DNA from: Bacillota bacterium
GTDB taxonomy: Bacteria; Bacillota; Clostridia; Acetivibrionales; DSM-1351
Length of the DNA stretch: 64,000 bases
Direction: 5' to 3'
Assembly (NCBI GenBank): GCA_023390335.1
Contig: JAEWCZ010000066.1
Location: 806,001 to 870,000 of the forward strand
The notes beneath the pieces were generated by a model, which saw only the letters and a program-made list of their open reading frames with translations, was not told the origin of the DNA and made no database searches. Of the stretch, positions 60,791 to 64,000 are shown one piece after another (positions within the stretch are counted from its first letter, which is position 1; every line of letters begins with the position of its first letter). The position numbers and the translations under genes are program-made.

Positions 60791-62544
60791 TTATGTTCAG
60801 TAAGTTCAGTATTTACAGCATCCGATCAAAAATGACCATTTGTTTTCTGGCTTTGGGACTTGTACCCTTACTAGTTTTTGGATTGATTTCGTATTATTTA
60901 TATTTGCAAAACCTCCATAAAAATGTAGCAAACTATTCGGAACAGGTAATAGAAAGAGTTGACAAAAATTTGGAAACCTACATCAGCGATATTGAAAACA
61001 TTATGAGGTTAAAAAGCAATTATTATTTTCAGCAGTATTCAAAATTAAATGAAGCAGGCGATATAGAGGGAAACAGAAAATATATAGTAAGGATTTGGGA
61101 AACTTTTGACAGTCTTAAACAAATGAAAACAGATTTAGTTGACATAAGATATATATCTTCCTCAGGAAGTGCTATAAGTTGTTATGGCAGATACTGGGGA
61201 GATATAACCAATGAACCGTTACATCGGGAATTGGTTAACAAAAAAAAGGATGTTGTAGCTATTCAGCCGCCGCATCTGAATATCCTGAATAAAGAAGTCT
61301 TTTCCATTGGACAGGCAGTAAACCGAACTGTAAAGGGAGATATGGGAATTATGGCTATTGACATAGATGTTAATTTCCTAAAAAAGATCTGCAGTGATAT
61401 TAAGCTTGGCGAAACAGGTTTTGTCTTCTTTGCAAAGGATGGTAAAGTGGTATTTACCCCACAGAGCTCAGATAAGCATGGATTTTCAAATACTATTACT
61501 AAAAATCCTGAACTTATGAACAGCAGAGACGGAAGCCTTATAGACAGTATAAACAACACAAATTATATCATTACCTATAAGACATCTGCCATTACCGGAT
61601 GGAAAATAATAGGGGTAACTCCTGAAGCCGAGATGACCAGAGAAGTCAGTACTCTAAGAAGGGTATTTTTCTGGCTTATAACCCTAATAATCGTTATAAT
61701 CTTATTGCTTACCATATATCTTACTTCTGTTCTGACAAATCCAATGAGGAAGCTGAGGAGTACAATGAAACAAGCTTATGAAAATGATTTGTCTATTTAT
61801 GCGGATATAAGAACCAGAGATGAAATAGGGCAGCTGGCAAGCAGTTTTAATAAAATGATGAATCAGATAAGAGAGCTTATGGATAAGATCAAAGAAGATC
61901 AACAGAAAATAAGAGTTATGGAAATGAAGGCAATGCAGGAACTTATTAAACCTCATTTTGTTTACAACACTCTTGACTCTATTATTGGACTTCTTGAACA
62001 GAATAGGAATGACGATGCTATAGATATTGTTGATTCCCTTGGTAAGTTCTTTAGAACAAGTTTGAGCCACGGAAGAGAAGTTGTTTTTATAAGGGAGGAA
62101 ATTGACCATATCAGAAGCTATCTCATGATACAGCAATTCAGATTTTCCTACAAATTTGACTATTTGTTTGAGATAGATGATGAGGTTTATAATTTTAAAA
62201 CTGTTAAGTTAATATTACAACCGCTAGTTGAGAATTCCATATATCATGGTATAAGAAATTTGGATAAAAAAGGCCTTATAGTTATAAATGGCTATTTAAA
62301 AGATGAGCAGATAATCTTTGAAATCTCAGATAACGGAGAAGGTATAGGCGAAGAAAAAACTGAGCAGCTTAACAGGATAATGGCAGGGGAGGAAGAGGTT
62401 GAGGATAAGAACATGTATTTTGGTATTAGGAATGTAAATGAGCGCATAAAATTAAACTTTGGAAACGATTATGGATTAAAATACCAAAGCAAGGTATCTG
62501 TAGGTACTAAAGTAGTGGTAAATATTCCGCAGATAGGTAGGTGA
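60775..62544 (+). CDS. Sensor histidine kinase, YesM/LytS type
   Basis: This 589-residue kinase has an N-terminal membrane helix, an extracellular Cache-like sensor domain (about 40-290), a second helix (about 300-322), a HAMP domain (SVLTNPMRKLRSTMKQAYEN region), the His_kinase H-box with IKPHFVYNTLDSI and an ATPase domain (LILQPLVENSIYHGIR, ISDNGEGIG). It starts inside the sugar-binding gene; an ATG at 60793 is also possible. It would sense the ligand-bound binding protein and phosphorylate the regulator that follows. Confidence 0.93.
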   Translation: MGDKIVMFSKFSIYSIRSKMTICFLALGLVPLLVFGLISYYLYLQNLHKNVANYSEQVIERVDKNLETYISDIENIMRLKSNYYFQQYSKLNEAGDIEGNRKYIVRIWETFDSLKQMKTDLVDIRYISSSGSAISCYGRYWGDITNEPLHRELVNKKKDVVAIQPPHLNILNKEVFSIGQAVNRTVKGDMGIMAIDIDVNFLKKICSDIKLGETGFVFFAKDGKVVFTPQSSDKHGFSNTITKNPELMNSRDGSLIDSINNTNYIITYKTSAITGWKIIGVTPEAEMTREVSTLRRVFFWLITLIIVIILLLTIYLTSVLTNPMRKLRSTMKQAYENDLSIYADIRTRDEIGQLASSFNKMMNQIRELMDKIKEDQQKIRVMEMKAMQELIKPHFVYNTLDSIIGLLEQNRNDDAIDIVDSLGKFFRTSLSHGREVVFIREEIDHIRSYLMIQQFRFSYKFDYLFEIDDEVYNFKTVKLILQPLVENSIYHGIRNLDKKGLIVINGYLKDEQIIFEISDNGEGIGEEKTEQLNRIMAGEEEVEDKNMYFGIRNVNERIKLNFGNDYGLKYQSKVSVGTKVVVNIPQIGR

Positions 62545-62548
62545 GGGT

Positions 62549-64000
62549 ATGTTCAGGCTTTTAGTTGTTGAAGATGAAGAAATGATCAGAAATAAAATAA
62601 TGTACAATACAAACTGGAAAGAACACGGATTTATTGAGGTTCTTGAAGCAAGTAACGGTATAGAGGCCCTGGAAATTGTCAGAAAGAATAACATTGATAT
62701 AGTAGTTACTGACATACAAATGCCCGAAATGAATGGCATTGAGCTAATCAGAGAAATAAAAAGCCTCAACCGGGGCATCAAGTGTATAATTATAACGGCA
62801 TATGCAGAGTTTGAGTATGCCAAGGAATCAGTTAAGCTCAATGTCAATGATTATATTTTAAAACCTTTTAAATCAAAGGATCTTTTAGAGATTGTAAAAA
62901 AACTCTCAGAGGAAATTTTAAGGGAAAGGAATGAGCGCGTAGAAGTTGAAAATCTGAGAAGGCAGTTAAGGGAAAACAAAAAGGCTCTAAGGGAGAAGCT
63001 TTTCAATGATTTGCTTAGCAACAGCTATATCGGCGATGTAGAGAACGATTTGAATTATCTAGAGCTTTCAAAATTGAAGGATCGGGAATTTTTTATTGCA
63101 GTAATAAATATTAATAACTTTATGGAGCTTATCAGAGAAGAGGATGAGGAGCAGAAATATATTGTAAACCTGTCCTTTTATAACCTTGTAACCAAATTCC
63201 TTTCATCCTTCGGAGCAGATTCCTCCAACACCTGTGACTCGGAGCTTGTTTATTCTGTCATAAATTATAAAATAGATCAGCTGGTAATAGCCGTGTATGA
63301 TGATATAGATAAATATATACCGGCTTTTGAAGGATTAATTAAAACAGGAAGACAGGAACTGGGGTTTTGTATGACTATTGGTATCGGGAATAAATACAAA
63401 AACCTTACAGATGTTCATGTTTCTTACAGAGAAGCTTGTTCTGCGGTTTTGCTTGATCGTGTTTACGGAAGGGAAATTGTGTATATTTTTAATGACCTTA
63501 ATTTTGGTAACAAGGTATATAGTAAACAACTTCACATCCTTGGAGATACCAAGCTATATGATGACCTTAAAATCGGTGCATTTCAAGAAATAAAAATGGA
63601 TATTGTAGATATTATTACACAGATTAAGAGTTCCAAACTTGAGTTAGATGCCATAAATACTATTATTTATAATATAGTACTTTTATCCTGCAAGACCGTA
63701 AATGAGTTAGGATATGATATTTTTGAAATAATGGGTGAGGATTTCAACCTTCATTTTGATGTGAAGGAGATAAATAATCTGGTACAGCTTGAAGAATGGC
63801 TGCTTAGCTTCTTTTATAAAGTCAATGAATTTATTAATCAGAAAAGAAGTAACAGAAATGAAAATTTGCTTTCAAAAGTAAAGGATTATGTGGATAGGAA
63901 TTATAGCGAAAATATAACCTTAACTAGTATTGCGAAGAATTTTGGGATTAGTTCGGGTTATCTTAGTGTACTGTTCAATGATCATATCGGGCAAAATTTT
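62549..64000 (+). CDS. Response regulator, YesN/AraC type (cut by window edge)
   Basis: The frame starts at ATG 62549 (gtgaggg site) four bases after the kinase and is open to the window end (484 codons). The N-terminal receiver has LLVVEDEEMIRNKIM, the acceptor Asp about residue 54 in IVVTDIQMPEMNG, and Lys in YILKPFKSKD. A long middle domain follows. An AraC-type HTH begins near residue 440 (VKDYVDRNYSENITLTSIAK, NFGISSGYLSVLFNDHIG) and is cut after its first half. It would activate sugar-utilisation genes, most likely the importer just upstream. Confidence 0.93.
   Translation, partial: MFRLLVVEDEEMIRNKIMYNTNWKEHGFIEVLEASNGIEALEIVRKNNIDIVVTDIQMPEMNGIELIREIKSLNRGIKCIIITAYAEFEYAKESVKLNVNDYILKPFKSKDLLEIVKKLSEEILRERNERVEVENLRRQLRENKKALREKLFNDLLSNSYIGDVENDLNYLELSKLKDREFFIAVININNFMELIREEDEEQKYIVNLSFYNLVTKFLSSFGADSSNTCDSELVYSVINYKIDQLVIAVYDDIDKYIPAFEGLIKTGRQELGFCMTIGIGNKYKNLTDVHVSYREACSAVLLDRVYGREIVYIFNDLNFGNKVYSKQLHILGDTKLYDDLKIGAFQEIKMDIVDIITQIKSSKLELDAINTIIYNIVLLSCKTVNELGYDIFEIMGEDFNLHFDVKEINNLVQLEEWLLSFFYKVNEFINQKRSNRNENLLSKVKDYVDRNYSENITLTSIAKNFGISSGYLSVLFNDHIGQNF

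Noticed and set aside
1..64000. CRISPR arrays, rRNA genes or insertion sequences
   Set aside because: I saw no regularly spaced repeats, no rRNA-like sequence, and no transposase or integrase frame.

Overview
The window is a low-GC Firmicutes chromosome, most likely from a mesophilic cellulolytic clostridium of the Ruminiclostridium (Clostridium cellulolyticum / papyrosolvens) group. The evidence is FliY, CheC and CheD alongside CheW/CheA, clostridial riboswitch and Fur layouts, AT-rich codon use, an SLH-anchored surface protein, and a secreted esterase carrying a type I dockerin whose wording resembles C. cellulolyticum cellulosomal dockerins. No rRNA operon, CRISPR array or intact insertion sequence was seen.

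Region 1 (1-20161, + strand) is the distal part of a large motility and chemotaxis operon: fliL (cut by the window edge), fliM, fliY, cheY, fliO-P-Q-R, flhB, flhA, flhF, flhG, cheB, cheA, cheW, cheC, cheD, a small membrane protein, the sigma-28 gene fliA, a DUF342/FapA-like gene and three small conserved-looking unknowns. It builds the C-ring switch, the export gate and the chemotaxis signalling core. cheR is not in the window.

Region 2 (20198-29976) is accessory. It starts with tRNA-Leu(CAA) and an intrinsic terminator. A minus-strand set follows: a HEAT-like protein, a Zn-ribbon DUF2310-like protein, a TPR protein and a decayed gene at its head. Then come two truncated AraC-family fragments flanking a secreted SGNH esterase with dockerin, an alpha/alpha-toroid protein, an S41 peptidase lipoprotein, an SRAP/HMCES-type gene and gene remnants.

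Region 3 (29743-47172) is mostly housekeeping and carries clear regulatory DNA or RNA: a LexA-boxed Y-family polymerase gene with a small partner; a large SLH surface protein with a Gly-rich, RTX-like head; the FMN-riboswitch ribD-ribE-ribBA-ribH operon; an M-box followed by a 30-codon ORF and corA; a glpA/glpB-like oxidoreductase set with a DUF1667 protein; and a Fur-boxed feoA-feoB-(Zn-ribbon)-fur operon.

Region 4 (47253-64000) holds an alpha/beta hydrolase, a tocopherol-cyclase-like protein, thiD-thiC-thiM-thiE behind two nearly identical TPP riboswitches that each have their own terminator, a GT2 glycosyltransferase, and a sugar-uptake block. That block is a ChvE/MmsA/MmsB-type ABC transporter followed by a second sugar-binding lipoprotein, a YesM/LytS-type histidine kinase and a YesN/AraC-type response regulator that runs off the window. 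The last three look like a sugar-sensing three-component system.

The points most worth a second look are the M-box with its readable switching logic and downstream small ORF/palindrome, the tandem TPP riboswitches, the unknown minus-strand HEAT/Zn-ribbon/TPR cluster, the RTX-like SLH protein, and the decayed duplication next to dinB.
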